From: Amborella trichopoda
Taxonomy: Eukaryota; Streptophyta; Magnoliopsida; Amborellales; Amborellaceae
DNA length: 64,000 nt
Reading direction: 5' to 3'
NCBI RefSeq assembly: GCF_000471905.2
Contig: NW_006499677.1
Coordinates: 102,094 to 166,093, forward strand
Made by a program: the position numbers and the translations under genes. Below are positions 1 to 11,242 of this stretch, in pieces. How positions within the stretch are numbered: the first letter of the stretch is position 1; every line of letters begins with the position of its first letter. A model generated the notes under the pieces. The model was not told the origin of the DNA, did not search any database, and was given only the letters and a program-made list of their open reading frames with translations.

Positions 1-289
1 ATCAATATTTAATTTAGCGATTATCAAATATATAATACGATAACGTTATTATTGATACAATAATTAAATGGTATAGTTAAATATACAATTGTAACGGTCA
101 TGGTTATATTTAATTAATAATTGTTATTTATTGAATTCAAATTATTAAATTATGTATGGTAAACATATAAAAATAATACCACTAATTGTAACAATTAATA
201 AATAATTGATGGGTTAACGTTTATATATAACACAGTGTATAAATGATTATGTAAACTATGTAATACATAAATTATTAAGTTATCATACC
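1..289. other. AT-rich flank, no gene seen
   Basis: This stretch is very AT-rich, with short simple runs of TAAT and ATTA type. I find no reading frame of note and no match to the repeat families elsewhere in the window. It is the left flank of retrotransposon B1, whose outer LTR edge begins at 290. The five bases before that edge (ATACC) could be one copy of a target-site duplication, but the partner is not in view. Confidence 0.6.
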
Positions 290-3200
290 TGTTTACGATG
301 CACAAATCAGTGCGATCTTCAGAAGAAGATCCTTTAGATCTGAATACCACAAACTGATTTTAAAAGATGATAGAGATAGTGGGACAATCGAATTCTGATC
401 CGAGGCCAGATCTACTCATAAATGAGAAAACCTGCTTTTAGATCAATGGCAGAGCTAGCATAGATCTGAAGTGTAAAATACGAATAAGAAGCAATAAAAC
501 TAATCTAATTCTAATTAAAATGAAAAGCTAATAATAATAAAATAAAAGAGTAAGAAATGATACCAAACAGGGCTAGATAGCCCGGGATTCTCGAGGCTTC
601 GAGGCATTGCCCGTATCAAAACCGGAGTCCTCTTTGTCTTTCTTTCTCCAAGTGTTGACCAGACCATAACTTGGTTGAATGGGTACGTTGACCAGACCTT
701 ATCTTGGTTGAATGGGTTTTCTACCCTAAGGATAGCTTCAAACTAGGGTTTCTTTAGTCTAGGCTTCTTAGGTTTAGGGATTTACAAAAGGTCTCAAACT
801 AGGGTTCCATCTTTTTGACCTAACTCCAGAGCAGACCGCCAACAAACGCTGAAAAATGTCATTTATGGACTGGGAATCGACTAAAAAAAAGCAACATGCC
901 CTAACCAGCAAATCACCTAGCTTTGACTACCTCTCTAGGGTCCCGGGTTTGGGCGACACTAGCATTGTCGCCCAGCCAAATATGGTACAGGGTCAGTGAA
1001 CCTAGCCCAAAATGGAAGGGACATCCTAGCATGTGGAAACTGTCATTTCCAGACTGTCAGAGCTGGACTGCACTGGTAGTGTCACCCAAGCGAGGACTGC
1101 TCAAAATTGGTACTTTCCAAGGCAAGGTAAATTTTGGGGCTGTCAAGCTGCTGCCTGCCCAAAATCATCCGTTTTGGGTTAGTCTGGGTTGGGCGTCTCA
1201 GACTAGATATGTCCAAAATGGCAGATTCCTGTTCAGGACTGATCTTAGGGTTGTCCTACCAAAAATTAACAAATTCAGACCAGTCTGGGTTGGGTGACAC
1301 TACCAATGTCGCCTGGGTGACACTGGGGGCGTTGCCTAGTCTGGGTTGGACGGCACTACCAGTGTTACTGATACCAAAACTGACCAAAATTGTAAATTTT
1401 CAGATCAGGTCTATTCTACAGGTTCTTGTGGTGCTTCTGGAAAACATTTGGGTCAAAACAAGGTATTTTACAATTTTTAGTGGTTTTTTTGATAAAAGAG
1501 GGTACCTACAGGGTTCTAGATTACATGGTAGGAAGTATGGTTCTGGATCACAAGGTATGCAGTATGGACTATGGTGGTTTATGATCTAAAGATTCACTAG
1601 GATAGTGTGGTCCTAAGGGTTCAAGAAAATCACAGAATTTGTCAGTTTTAAAATGGGGTGTCTATAGTTGCCCCTCTTTGGCACTCCCTGTCCATCGAGG
1701 GACAAGTGAGAGGCAAAGAAGTAGACACTCTTTGGCGTTCCCTGTCCTTTGAGGGGCAGGTGAACAACAAAGATAATGCAAACATTTTAAATTTCATCTT
1801 GACATTTTATGGTCAAAGGCCACTCCAACTTTCCCTTCAAGACATTGCGCTCCCCGCTCACCCACCTTAGGCATTTTTCTCCTAGGGTTTTCGGTGTGAG
1901 ATGTCGATGAGTTACACAAGCTTGAAACTCGAGTTGGATTTTCTAGCCATGCCACCTAACTTAAGGGGATTTCATAATTTCAAAATTTTAAACCTGACAT
2001 TTTCTTTGATTCCTTGGGGTTTACTAAAGTCTTCTATAAGTTCTACTTGTTTACGAAAAGGTTTGGTCAAGTAATTTTGAAGAGAGACATGAGGCGGCAA
2101 TACGGTACTAATCATATACGGTGTCCAAGCTCCTTCGTTTTAACAAACATTTTAGAAATTTTGAAAGTAGAGGGAGATTTTGAAATAGAACCCAGAACTT
2201 GGACAGGTCACAATTTTACCAAAGAAATTAAAGGATTTGAAAACACAAGAAATATAGTGAAAATCTTGAAATGAGAAAGGTATTTTGAAAAACAAATTTT
2301 AGTTTGCGATTTTAGCTCCTGCAACCATAGAGCCCTCTAAGCAGTTTAAGGTCATGTAGCAATGGAAAATATACCTAACCTTTTACGTCATACGGGGCTA
2401 GACGAATACACCTGACCTTTTATGTCATATGGGGCTAGACATTTTCTGAATACACCCGGCCGTTTACGTCATATGAGGCTATATATTTTCTTAATACACC
2501 AGACCTTTTACGTCATACCGGGCTAGACGTTTCCTGAATTCACCCGACCTTTACGTTATACGGGGCTAGACGTTTTCCTATCTCGACTCTCACGAGTTTG
2601 ACATTTTCCTGTCTCGGCACTTTTATGTCGCACGAGTTTGAGGTTTTCTGGTTTGGATTTTGTTTAGGCTCATGCCACCAAGGAGCATTTGAAATGTTTT
2701 AAAGGTTATTTACAATGTTTGAAAACAACCATCTTTTATGAAAGCGAAATGCATTACAAAACCCATCTTAGTCCCCGAAAGGCTCCAAAATTGGAGCGGG
2801 GCAGTTTGACAAAATTTTTTAGGTGTCGCCTGGGCGACACACCCTGTGTCACTCAATGATCTAGGTGACACCTCCAAAACAACCGGAACTGATTCTAGAG
2901 TTTCTAGGGATTCCGCCATGCTTTTTTTTTTTTTTTGAACTTTTTGGTTGTTTTTCTCAAAATTGGTTGGCAGTTTAGGGTCGTGCCACCGAGGAGTGTC
3001 CGATAAGCTATCTGAAACTAATTCATTTTAGAATCATTTGAAAACAATTAATTTCAAAAAGAAAGTTCATGAGAAAATATGGTTTGGGGTTTGGGAACGC
3101 CCTAGAACTTGAGCATGGATGTTTTACAAGAGAAAGTTTGGACTACCCTAGTGGTGTCGCCCAGACTGGTATACGGATTTGGGCGACACCAGTGGCTTCG

Positions 3201-3300
3201 CTCAGACCACGGACCTCCAAACTTTGAAAATCTTGTTGTGGAAGGTCTTCGAGTTGCTTAAAATTTCATTAAGTGGAATTAGGAACCTTCGAAACAAGTT
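290..3300 (-). repeat. B1 LTR-containing, repeat-rich segment
   Basis: This non-coding segment matches 33339 to about 37050 of B2. It contains an initial unique part, several copies of a GGGCGACAC/GTGTCGCCC palindrome (951-973, about 1068-1090, about 1305-1327, about 2830-2852), a degenerate tandem of about 45 bp built on ACGTCATA and GGGCTAGACG (2360-2590), two units of a 41-bp repeat (2580-2655), and two units with GGCAGTTTAGG (about 2660 and 2970). Short open frames here are not conserved in B2 and are not called as genes. I cannot see where the LTR ends and the 3' untranslated region starts. Confidence 0.6.
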
Positions 3301-3322
3301 TTGGATGGGATTTCATATTTTC

Positions 3323-3329
3323 TATAAAA
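3323..3329 (+). promoter_or_regulatory. TATA box of the antisense PMD frame (B1)
   Basis: TATAAAA is followed by an A-run, then a CT-rich leader of about 100 bases, then the ATG at 3447. B2 has the same order: TATAAAAA at 37089-37096, a CT-rich leader, ATG at 37224. Conservation of box, leader and start in two diverged copies supports a dedicated promoter pointing against pol. No expression evidence is available. Confidence 0.55.
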
Positions 3330-3446
3330 AAAAATCATCTTCCTTCTCATTCTCCTTTCCATCTTCAACCTCTCCCTTCACCATCTTCTTATCTTCATCT
3401 TCTTCCTTTTCCTTACTGGCTTTTCACGTTCTTCTTCTTAGCTCTC

Positions 3447-4232
3447 ATGGCTCCCAGGAAGGATATTTCCATTTCCAAGGGCAAAGGAAAGAGTTCAGAG
3501 CAGGCTAATAATGGGAGAGAGGAGGAAGCTCTCCCTCTCTTTGCTAGGGTTATCCACTTTCCTGAGGACCTACTCTCTCATATTTCACAAGGCCTACGAT
3601 TGGGCGATGTTCTTTGGCATGTTAATGGCTACCCTGTTATCGGCCCTTAGTTCAGGGGTTGGTTTCTCTCTGCTTGGCAATGGCCTGAGCTCATGGCCTT
3701 TCTGGCTTCGATTTCGATGATTGGTATCTTGACCATGGCCTCTTGCCATGTGAATTTTCCCCTCCTCTAGGCCCTTGCCGATAGGTTTAACTTCCAAACC
3801 AATACCTTCTTCCTCCCAACAGGAGAGACGACTCCCACTCTAGAGGAATTGCTAGGATCTCTAGCTTGAGTTTAGTCGGTATTGTGTATCAGCCCTCCAC
3901 TGCTACAAATGATCATTCTTTCATGGGTGCGCGATTGTTGGGGGCTGCCTACTGTACGCATGATCAATGGGTTGACATGGAGTTGCTGGTCCTTACTTGA
4001 GAGCGATCTCGGGCCGCCGAGCAAATACGTATCTTCCTTTTTGTGCTATTAGGATCAGTTCTCTTTCCAAGTGGTCAGAAAATAGTCCATAGTTCTCTTA
4101 TTCTTTTAGCCCATGTTTTTTGGGAGAGAGCTGGTTATACCATCACTCCGACCATGTTGGCAGGCATATATCGGTCTTCACAACCGGGTTACCCGAGGCG
4201 ACCGATTTATTGAAGCATCCTGATTTTGCCAG
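3447..4232 (+). pseudogene. PMD-like antisense frame, first coding block (B1)
   Basis: The block starts MAPRKDISISKGKGK and leads into a region typical of the plant mobile domain (PMD, also called aminotransferase-like plant mobile domain), with a recognisable LASISMIGILTMASCHVNF helix and the signature FFLPTGETTPTLEE. In the family this signature reads roughly FHLPCGEMTPTLEDV. PMD proteins occur as host genes (MAIL1/MAIN type), in Mutator-like DNA transposons, and as extra frames in Tat retrotransposons. B2 has the same start and motif at 37224, and the codon differences between the two are mostly at third positions. The block ends at an AG/GT-like boundary aligned with B2. This copy is broken. 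The identification rests on motifs read by eye. Confidence 0.7.
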
Positions 4233-4524
4233 TGTATTATTGAGCTTAATCTTTTGCTTTGTTTTTGCTTCTGCAACTCAATTTTTCTTCCTGTTTTTGT
4301 TCTTATAATCCAAATTTTTGTCATATATGTTCAATGAAAAGGACCCAAATTGATCCGGGACTGGGCAACCTTGATGGTATCACCTGGGCGACACTGGCAG
4401 TGCCGCCCAAACAGTTTGGACGACACCAGTAGTGTCACCCAAGTCATCTTGCCCCGAATGGTTCTGGGGTTCTGAGTTGCTGTTTTGTTACCTATTGGGG
4501 TGCTTTGGCTCTTGTTTTTTATAG
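4233..4524 (+). other. Intron-like spacer in the B1 PMD frame
   Basis: This AT-rich spacer lies between the two PMD coding blocks and aligns with 37974-38253 of B2, where it runs from GT to TTTTCTGTAG. It holds two palindromic motif copies (about 4386-4408 and 4418-4440). It ends in a T-rich tract and ATAG just before the second block. Confidence 0.5.
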
Positions 4525-5078
4525 ATTTGGGCCAATGAACACATCGTAATTGTCTGTCCTCCTTGATCCACAACGGCTGTATCTGCTGCTTTGAGACTGG
4601 CATATGTCAGTGATGCCACCTGGCCCCGTGACGTCAATCATATCGCAAGATTTTTGACGAGTTGTCGTCAGGGGTCTCGAGAATGTGCCCCTGTTTCTGC
4701 CCCCTATGGAGTATTCATGTCTCCTCTTAATAGGGCAATACTTCATAGAAGGCTATTTCCCTCAGAGGGTGCTTTGTCAGTCTCGGCATATTCAACATTA
4801 TAATTCTCATGGAGAGGCACTTGATCGTCGCCTTGTCTTTCCACTTCGACGACACTCTTCCACCCTCCTGGTTAAAGTAGGTTTGTCATGGAATGGGAAG
4901 AAATCCTCTTCTGGCGAAGGGCTGGTCAAGCAAGACAATCCCACCACCACTTTCAACTATGATTCCTGGTGGGAACATGCATGTGCTCTTCCGTTATGCC
5001 CCAGGGCTTCGAGATTTTATGGCGATTCTTCTGCCCTTGCTCAGAATGCTGTGTCCTCTTGAGAAGACGATGCCTCTT
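4525..5078 (+). pseudogene. PMD-like antisense frame, second coding block (B1), ended by A3
   Basis: The block aligns with 38254 onward in B2, starting at a shared acceptor and carrying IVCPP near the start, as in B2. It includes a conserved stretch about a serine- and lysine-rich segment (SSTLL, then SWNGKKS in B1 or SWKGKKS in B2). It stops at 5078, where the minus-strand A3 LTR starts. In B2 the homologous sequence runs on without interruption. I do not recognise a further domain. Copy is broken. Confidence 0.6.
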
Positions 5079-5879
5079 TGGTTAGGTGCCTCGATCTCGC
5101 CCTCCGGATCCAGATGATCTGGCGACATGCGTCTCGGGTTTCAGGGGAACCCGAGACTTGAGATCGCTCTCTCGAGAACCTTGCTCAAGAGCAAGGGCAG
5201 GTTGACCAACCGATAAGCGAGAAATTTAAGGTGGGTTCGGGACTTACCCGGGCTGGTTAGCGTGGATGCCCTCTTAGATCACGAAGAAAGCCCCCCAGTC
5301 GTAAAACTGGTTCGAAATCGCCTCCCTTGGCCTGTATTGTCCTGTTTCTGCAATCACACACATATGACAAATGTTCTAAGACAAGTGGGGACCCTACCTT
5401 GCCTTTGGGCAAACGTACATAGACGTGCACATTCAAAAAGAAGAAAACAAGAATGAGAGAATTAAGATTGGGATGAGGAGAATTTGACCAAGCGGTGAGA
5501 GTGACTAAACTAGTTGGTAATTGATCTAGCGTGGTAGTAAAAGGGGCTCGGTAACTCAGACCGGCTCAACAAAATTACTACTGGATGATGATATCCATAC
5601 TAACCAGCTTGACACGATAGCTAGTCAGTCGTGACAGTAAAGTGGACACAGTAACTCTGCCTGGCAAAACGACGTTACTGCTAGACGACAGAATTACCAT
5701 GAAATACTAATGTCAACATCTCTTGATCGAACGAAAGAGTAAAAGAAAGAAAAGAGAACAAAAAGAGAAAGAAGAGCATGAAAAAGGATAGAGGGGAAAG
5801 AAAGAGGAAGAGGAAGAAGAGGGGGGAAAAGCAAGGAGAAGAAGTAAGAAAGAAAAGGAAGAGGAAGAAAGGTGCATAC

Positions 5880-6330
5880 GGCAATGAGATGGGGAGAGAG
5901 AACACTCCGACAACGATGACTTCCGCCGGCTATGACGTGAGTGAGGAAGAAACACATGCAGCAACTTGCTTGCACTAGCTGTGATAAAAGAAAGAGGGGG
6001 ATGAGACTCAGGCGGCGATGGTCCTCCGCCAGCTGTGACTTAAAGAGAGAAGAGAGAAGAGAGAAAAGGAATACAGGCAACGATGTGCTTTTGTCGTTTG
6101 TGATAGAAAAGAGAAAGAGAAGGAATACAAGCCGCAATAGGCTTGCGCCTGTTGTGTCAGAAGTAAGGGGAGAGAAGACAGGTCGTGCTAAGCCTTCATT
6201 GGTTGTGGTAGAAGAAGAGGAAAAAGAAAACGTAGACGGTTAGAAGGAGACAAAAGGTGGAGCACAGATAGCAATGGACTTCGCCATCTGGGACACAAGA
6301 GAGATTAGAGAGTTTTGATAGAGGCATGGC
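5880..6330 (-). repeat. Degenerate inverted-repeat units in A3 LTR
   Basis: About five units of 50-70 bp are separated by AGAAAAGAGAAAGAG-type spacers. Some keep short inverted arms, such as GGCGG/CCGCC (about 6012-6030) and CGCAA/TTGCG (about 6133-6147). They sit at the same LTR position as the regular 51-bp hairpin arrays of A4 and A5, but their sequence is more diverged. Confidence 0.45.
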
Positions 6331-6429
6331 CTGCCATCCAGGTTAAGGCTCTGCTCACTTTTTATATCTCAAAAACAGGAAGACATTACACTCGGCAAGA
6401 AGTCTGCCATGGGTGAATAGACAAAAGAA

Positions 6430-6720
6430 ACACGAGCAGGGAAAGAGAGACATGATAAACCAAAGGAGGAAGAGAGAGAAAGAGATAAAGATGAAAGCAA
6501 GAAAGAGAAAGGGGGAGATGAGAGAGAAAATAAGAGAGAAAAAGAGACAGAGATAGAGATGAGGAAAGAGGAGAGAGAAAGAGAGAGAGATGAAAGGGCA
6601 AGAGAGATAGAGATATGAGAAGAGAAGAGAGAGGGATAGAGATGAGAGGGAAAGAGAGATTGAGATAAGAAAAGAGGAGAGAGAGGGAAAGAGAGAGAAA
6701 ATTACCTTATTGAGGGATAC
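6430..6720. repeat. GA-rich low-complexity tract
   Basis: Nearly pure purine on the plus strand, with repeated GAGAGAAAGAGAGA and GAGATGAG runs. It lies in the transcribed part of the A3 LTR, between the polyadenylation signal and the inverted-repeat units. The same tract is at 44110-44340 (A4) and, as CT, at 60726-61140 (A5). Confidence 0.85.
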
Positions 6721-8154
6721 CAACCATTTTTTTCTCTCTCCTCTCTTTCTCTTCAAGACGCACTTACAAGTTTAAGCAAGAATTGAAATTTTTATTGAAT
6801 GATTAAATAATGAACCCAAAGTTTTTTTACAATTAGGCTTTGCATGTTTATATTGAATTGAGCCCAAACATGGGTGGATGCTCGAAAACTACCTAAAATT
6901 GAAGATAATTTCAATTTAATTGATTAAAAGAATTTCCAAAAATGGATGCAAAAAGACTGTTTTGCCCCTGCCTAACAATGTATGGAATTTCAAAACAGTC
7001 CTTGCTGCTGGCCGAGAACTTGCATGATCTTCCATGAGTGATCCAGGGTTACTCTGATGCCTGTTTGATCAATAGATAATTGTTTTCTTGTAGGGCTCGG
7101 CATGACGATTGATTTGATACCAACTTCAAGCCATGAATCATGTTTTTATGTCGTGATCATGAGACTTGAAATTTTCTTGAATCTTAAAAACTTTGGATCG
7201 ATAGTGTGCATCTTTCTTGATGTTTTTCTTCAGTTTCTTAGCTGAATCACACTGAGCATGCCGTCACAATCATGTTGCAATAAAAACAACTCGATTTTGT
7301 GTCTGGGGCGAAGATTTTGTCGTCTCGAGTTTTTGTCCGGAATCTTGAAATCCGACTGCCGAGATTTACAGCAGGTTCAACGCCTCTGTGTGTAAAATCC
7401 AACCGTTCATTGTACGTGGCATTTGGATCAACGATGGCCTTGGACCTTATGCACATAATACAATTGTTTTTGCATTGTTCGGGTATGTGAGTCGTGATTT
7501 GGCCACTCGAATGAAGCGTGCTGCTGCTGATTTTTCTGTAATTTTCTTCACGGATTAGCAAATTTTCTCTAGTTTTTCTCCCTGCTTGGGCATCGTCACG
7601 GGGCGTACCACATATTGAAACGCTCGTCTTGATGAGACGAACACGCTAACAAAATTTGAAAGCAATCTGACTTGGAACGAATGAGATATGGGCCCCAAAA
7701 TTCACTACCTATGACTATGAAAACAATCACCTTTAATGGTGTTTTGGTGTAGGGTGGCTACGGTAATAGTGTGTGGCCTATCCCTTTTTGGTATTTTACC
7801 CATAACTTTGTCCTAGAGTGCCTGATTAAGCCGAAACTTGACCCATATGGGTTTTAGACCGTACTGGATCTAATGGCAGTGGTCCCACAACTATTTTATG
7901 TACTAAAAATATATTTCTAGTTACAGGGTCTAGTTCAGGGTGCTAGAGGCCGATTTTTTCGAAGTTGTTTCTTTATTTTACTGCCTTAAATACGTCTGAT
8001 TGCGATGAAACTTGGCAGGTGGCCTTTTGAAGTTCTTATGAAGATCTTAATTAGTTCTAGGGCCATTTTGAGACTGTCAAAATTTTCAATGTATGTTGAG
8101 GCTTTATTGACCCGCTTCCTCTTTATTCTGCATCAGCGACCAAGGTGCTAAAAA

Positions 8155-8478
8155 ATGTGTTCAAGCAGTTTGCTGTACCGAATGTTGTGCTTCAAGAGAA
8201 TTGAGAAGGACAACATTCAAAAAATTTCCTTTGGCTTTATTACTTTTTTCTTCCTAACCATAGGATCACATGAACGTCAAAGAGATTCACGCAATACTGC
8301 AACTAGGATGCTCAGACGTTTAGATGCAATGTACAGGTCCATTTTTGGAGACTTTAGGGGAAAAGAGACTCTTTTGAGGGATCCTGTCGAAGTCCTCATC
8401 CTCATGTGCACTATTTGTAATTCTGAAGCTGAGGATTTTGTACGGACCTCGTTAGTCAGAGTCAAGCCCGTATGGTAA
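8155..8478 (+). pseudogene. Antisense ORF block b of family A (A3 copy)
   Basis: This plus-strand frame runs against A3's pol, next to the 3' LTR. It shares sequence with a minus-strand frame in A5 (58912 to about 59270): common blocks are DSRN, TRML, VEVL and SEAEDFVRT (SEVEDFVRT in A5). The first bases overlap the LTR edge, so the true start is probably further in. The A5 copy continues into a hydrophobic stretch that could be a membrane segment. I do not recognise the family. It could be an extra ORF of the Tat group or a remnant of captured host sequence. Confidence 0.4.
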
Positions 8479-8564
8479 TTGAGTACCATGGTGGAGGATT
8501 GACAGCCGAAAAGCCTTTGGTTGGCATTATTTTCTGCTACATTAGGTTTGCTTTGACAAGAAGT

Positions 8565-8860
8565 TACCTCAGTTTATCGAGGCAGCCATGGTTGGCATCA
8601 CCTTGTTGCTGTGGGAAGGTTTTAGCTTGGCTTTGTCAGTTTCTTGCCTTGTCGAGCAGAGTTCCTCAGTTTATCGAGGCGGCCATGGTTGGCATCCCCC
8701 TTTTCTAAAGAAGCATCTTTGGCTTGTATTTCTTGCTTTTGTTGTTCTTGTTCTGGATGGTGTGCTGAAGAGCCTTTTTCGTCGCTCGTCTGCATCGTGC
8801 ACCAGTTAGTCCTTGACGGGTAGGGTACCTCAGTTTATCGAGGCGACCGGCTTTGGGTAT
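8565..8860. repeat. Three interspersed CCTCAGTTTATCGAGG units
   Basis: CCTCAGTTTATCGAGGC recurs at about 8567, 8663 and 8827. The first two units continue into GGCCATGGTTGGCATC-like sequence. Spacing is about 96 and 164 bases. The units lie in the A3 3' region; no equally clear set was seen in A5. Confidence 0.6.
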
Positions 8861-9469
8861 AACCCCTACCCACTGTTAGCAGTCTTACGAAACAGGTCCA
8901 AAGTCATGACTGACTTAGCCTTCTTGGGGCGTCGTCGACATCTTTGGAGTGCATTTAGTAACCTCCTGGGAATGATGCTCTTCTTCAAGAGACTTTTCTT
9001 GCCTTCTTAGCAAATCTTCTGTCCTTCAAGTCCTTTTCGTAAATGGACTAAGGCTGTCGAAATCTTTTCCTTGAAGCTTATATTTTTGAGTCCTGGTATC
9101 GTGACACCAGGGATTTTTCTCTTTGAGTGTAGGTTGAAGCCGCCTATTGAGGTGAGCACTGCATCAACCTGCTTATTGGTCCAAGTGTCCTTTCTGGATT
9201 TTCACTTGAACTTGGGAAGCGGTGCCGTAGAGACAGTTTTCACCAACTTCCTTTTTATTTGGGGCTCTTTTACCTATGACCTTTCGGCCGTGTCCACCCT
9301 TATTCTACCATTTTTGCTCACGATGCCCTTTCATGTTTTCATCGTGCTCGGGTTTTTATTCTTACATAACTCTTTTACTCATGGTTTGATGACCATGCCC
9401 GTCCATCGTTTTTACTCATGGCGTTCCCTTGACCAGGTATACACCTGTTATTAATTTTTTCTCTTTTTT

Positions 9470-10290
9470 TTTCTTGAAGGCGTGCTTAGGGTCATGCCTT
9501 CGGGACCTGCACGAAGCCTTTTAGGGTTATGCAGCTAGGACGTGCACTATAGTTTAGGGTCATACAGCTGGACCATAATGGAGATAGATGGCTGTTTATT
9601 GAGGCTATGGAGTGAGTATGGTGATGGTTTTAGCTCACTTTGGAGAGATGGCACGAGGCTACCTGTGAAAGATGGATGATGTATAAAAGGTGGGTGAAAA
9701 ATGGTGACCCACTAGCTTACAACGAGTATGGGTGACAGAATGATTCACCATTTTGTGAGCACAGGTGAGACACACTGGGGAATGATGAAGGATCATGTAA
9801 TGAATGGATTCACTGGGGAGGTAATGAAGTGGTGCGCGCACACAAGTGGGTTGGTTAGGGAAGACATGTGTGAAAATGCATGTAAAAGTGTGTACGTGTA
9901 TGCGGGGCCGAGTTTAAGGTCATATCTTCAGGACCTGTGCAAAGCAGTTTAATGTCATGTGGCCAAGTCGTGCACTATGGTTTAAGGTCATACAGCTGGA
10001 CCGTGGTATGCAGTTTAGAGTCATGCAACTAGAACCGTGCAGTTTAAGGTTGTGTAAGTAGACCTTCGCTACAGTTTAAGGTCATATAGTTTGGACCATG
10101 GTGCTAAGCCTTTTATCGTAATGCAGCCAGAACGTGCACTATGGTTTAAGGTCATATAGTTCAGCTCGTGCGGTTTAGGGCTATGCAGCTAGATCTCCGC
10201 TACAGTTTAAGGTCATATAATTTGGACCATGCAGTTTAGGGTCATGCACCTAGACCAAAGCTGTGCAGTTTAAGGTCATGCAGTGAAGAC
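9470..10290. repeat. Minisatellite of GTTTAAGGTCATGCAGC units (A3)
   Basis: More than 15 degenerate units built on CAGTTTA(A/G)GGTCAT(G/A), followed by CAGCTGGACC-like sequence, spaced roughly 25-60 bases. The reverse-complement counterpart is at 57350-57850 and 58170-58290 in A5. A related motif, GCAGTTTAGGGTC, also occurs in family B (about 2340, 2970 and 35980-36390). Confidence 0.75.
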
Positions 10291-10589
10291 CAAGGCATGG
10301 GTTGTAATGTAGGTGAAACTGAATGGGGAATAAGTTTGTAGATGGGAATATGACTCCCTGGGGATAAAATGGTTAAGCCAACAAGGGATTCAGATGGGCA
10401 GACCGACTTCATTGGGGGTAGTGGGAACAGGTGTGGGTCCCTCATAGGTGCAAAATGGTACTCGAATCTTAGGTGTGAGGCAGACCCAGTGAGGGTTGCA
10501 ATGGTAAAAATGATCTTAACTCCATTGGGGATAATGAACTACAGTACGAGTATGACTCCTACTGGGAATGAGAAGTTATGGCCTGGGTA

Positions 10590-10660
10590 GAACGACCTAA
10601 GTACCACTCCGCTGGGGATAATAGGTCATGGTCAAGGTGCAACTTCACTGGGGATAACAA
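10590..10660. repeat. CTGGGGATAA repeat (A3)
   Basis: Short units of the form CACT(C/G)CGCTGGGGATAA recur here, with looser copies from about 10340 to 10660. Their reverse complements (TATCCCCAGTGGAG type) form a matching stretch in A5 at 56915-57330. No coding role is apparent. Confidence 0.5.
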
Positions 10661-10811
10661 TAGTAAGACACACACGGTTTTTAGCATGGGGCGTGCGGTA
10701 ATCATCATTTCTTGAACACTCAGCCGACGTTGAGCCTTTTGAAAACACAAACAAAGTTGATGTTTGCCAAGATTACTTCTTGAACACTCAATCAGCGCTG
10801 GAGTCATTAGA

Positions 10812-11038
10812 AATACAACCGATACTGAGTTGCTGAGAACACAGCCGGCACTGAGTTATCGAAAACACAGCCGGAACTGAGTTATCAAAAACAAAGCCGG
10901 CAGTGAGTTATCAAAAACACAGTCGGCACTGAGTTATCGAAAACACAGCCGGCACTGAGTTGCTGAGAACACAGCCGACACTGGGGTTATCGAAAACGCA
11001 ACTGGCGCTATGTAGTTTTAGAACCATAGCCGGCACTA
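10812..11038. repeat. 26-bp tandem repeat, about nine units (A3)
   Basis: The unit reads ACACAGCCGGCACTGAGTTA followed by TCGAAA. Copies are close to head-to-tail with few mismatches. Looser relatives of the CAGCCGGCGTTG core continue at 11740-11960, and the reverse-complement relatives (AGCGCCGGTTGC) are at 55440-55720 and 56560-56830 in A5. There are no unique spacers, so it is not CRISPR-like. Confidence 0.8.
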
Positions 11039-11235
11039 GATGTGGGTTAATGATCAGGCTTTGATCCGAGCCCAACCCGATTCTGGCCTCTGTCTCATGG
11101 GATTTCATAGGCGACGGTTAAACTTGCTTGGGGCCTCAGGTCAAAACCTGACCCGGTCTGGCCCATTGACGTTTGGCCTTTTTGGAAGTGACTGGGATTC
11201 CCAGTTTGCTAAAGGCATTTGAGTAAAGCATCGAC

Positions 11236-11242
11236 TATAAAA
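11236..11242 (+). promoter_or_regulatory. TATA box for an antisense transcript of A3
   Basis: TATAAAA followed by GGGGTG lies upstream of a purine-rich leader with an ATG at about 11302, on the strand opposite to pol. The aligned place in A5 (about 56375, minus strand) is weaker (CTACATAAGGGG). The position resembles the TATA box ahead of the antisense PMD frame of family B. The promoter role is inferred. Confidence 0.45.

Larger units (their letters stand above)
290..5078 (-). mobile_element. B1: Tat-lineage LTR retrotransposon remnant, 3' end with antisense PMD frame
   Basis: B1 starts with the same terminal sequence as B2 at 33339 (TGTTTA, then GATG and AAATCAG) and stays alignable with it through the repeat-rich part and the PMD reading frame. 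Only the 3' third of the element is present: the LTR-containing segment (290 to about 3300) and the antisense PMD frame (3447-5078). It ends exactly where the minus-strand LTR of A3 begins at 5079, in the middle of the PMD frame, so A3 or its ancestor inserted into B1. The minus orientation is inferred from B2, whose pol lies on the minus strand. The copy is broken and old. By eye it is roughly 75-80% identical to B2, with large differences in minisatellite copy number. The inner LTR edge cannot be fixed because no second LTR is present. Confidence 0.75.
5079..8167 (-). repeat. A3 3' LTR (about 3.1 kb)
   Basis: On the plus strand it begins TGGTTAGGTGCC (reverse complement of the family-A LTR end CCTAACCA) and ends TTCAAGCA (reverse complement of a TGCTTGAA start). 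Both edges are supported by alignment: the 5079 edge with 42419, and the 8167 edge with the A5 LTR start at 59367. Inside, read in minus orientation, are a TATA-like box near 6847-6853, a polyadenylation signal near 6791-6796, a GA/CT-rich tract (6430-6720), and degenerate inverted-repeat units (5880-6330). Open frames from the GA-rich tract encode only low-complexity Ser/Leu/Phe or Lys/Arg/Glu runs. Confidence 0.8.

Noticed and set aside
923-1589. Plus-strand frames of 124 and 151 residues near the left end
   Set aside because: They lie across palindromic motif copies in the B1 LTR-containing segment and are not kept in B2.
5681-6137. Minus-strand frames rich in Ser, Leu and Phe
   Set aside because: They come from the GA/CT-rich LTR tract and have only low-complexity composition, with no conserved start or motif.
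10812-11038. Regular short repeats that could suggest a CRISPR array
   Set aside because: Units are head to tail without unique spacers, in a plant retrotransposon, so it is a minisatellite.
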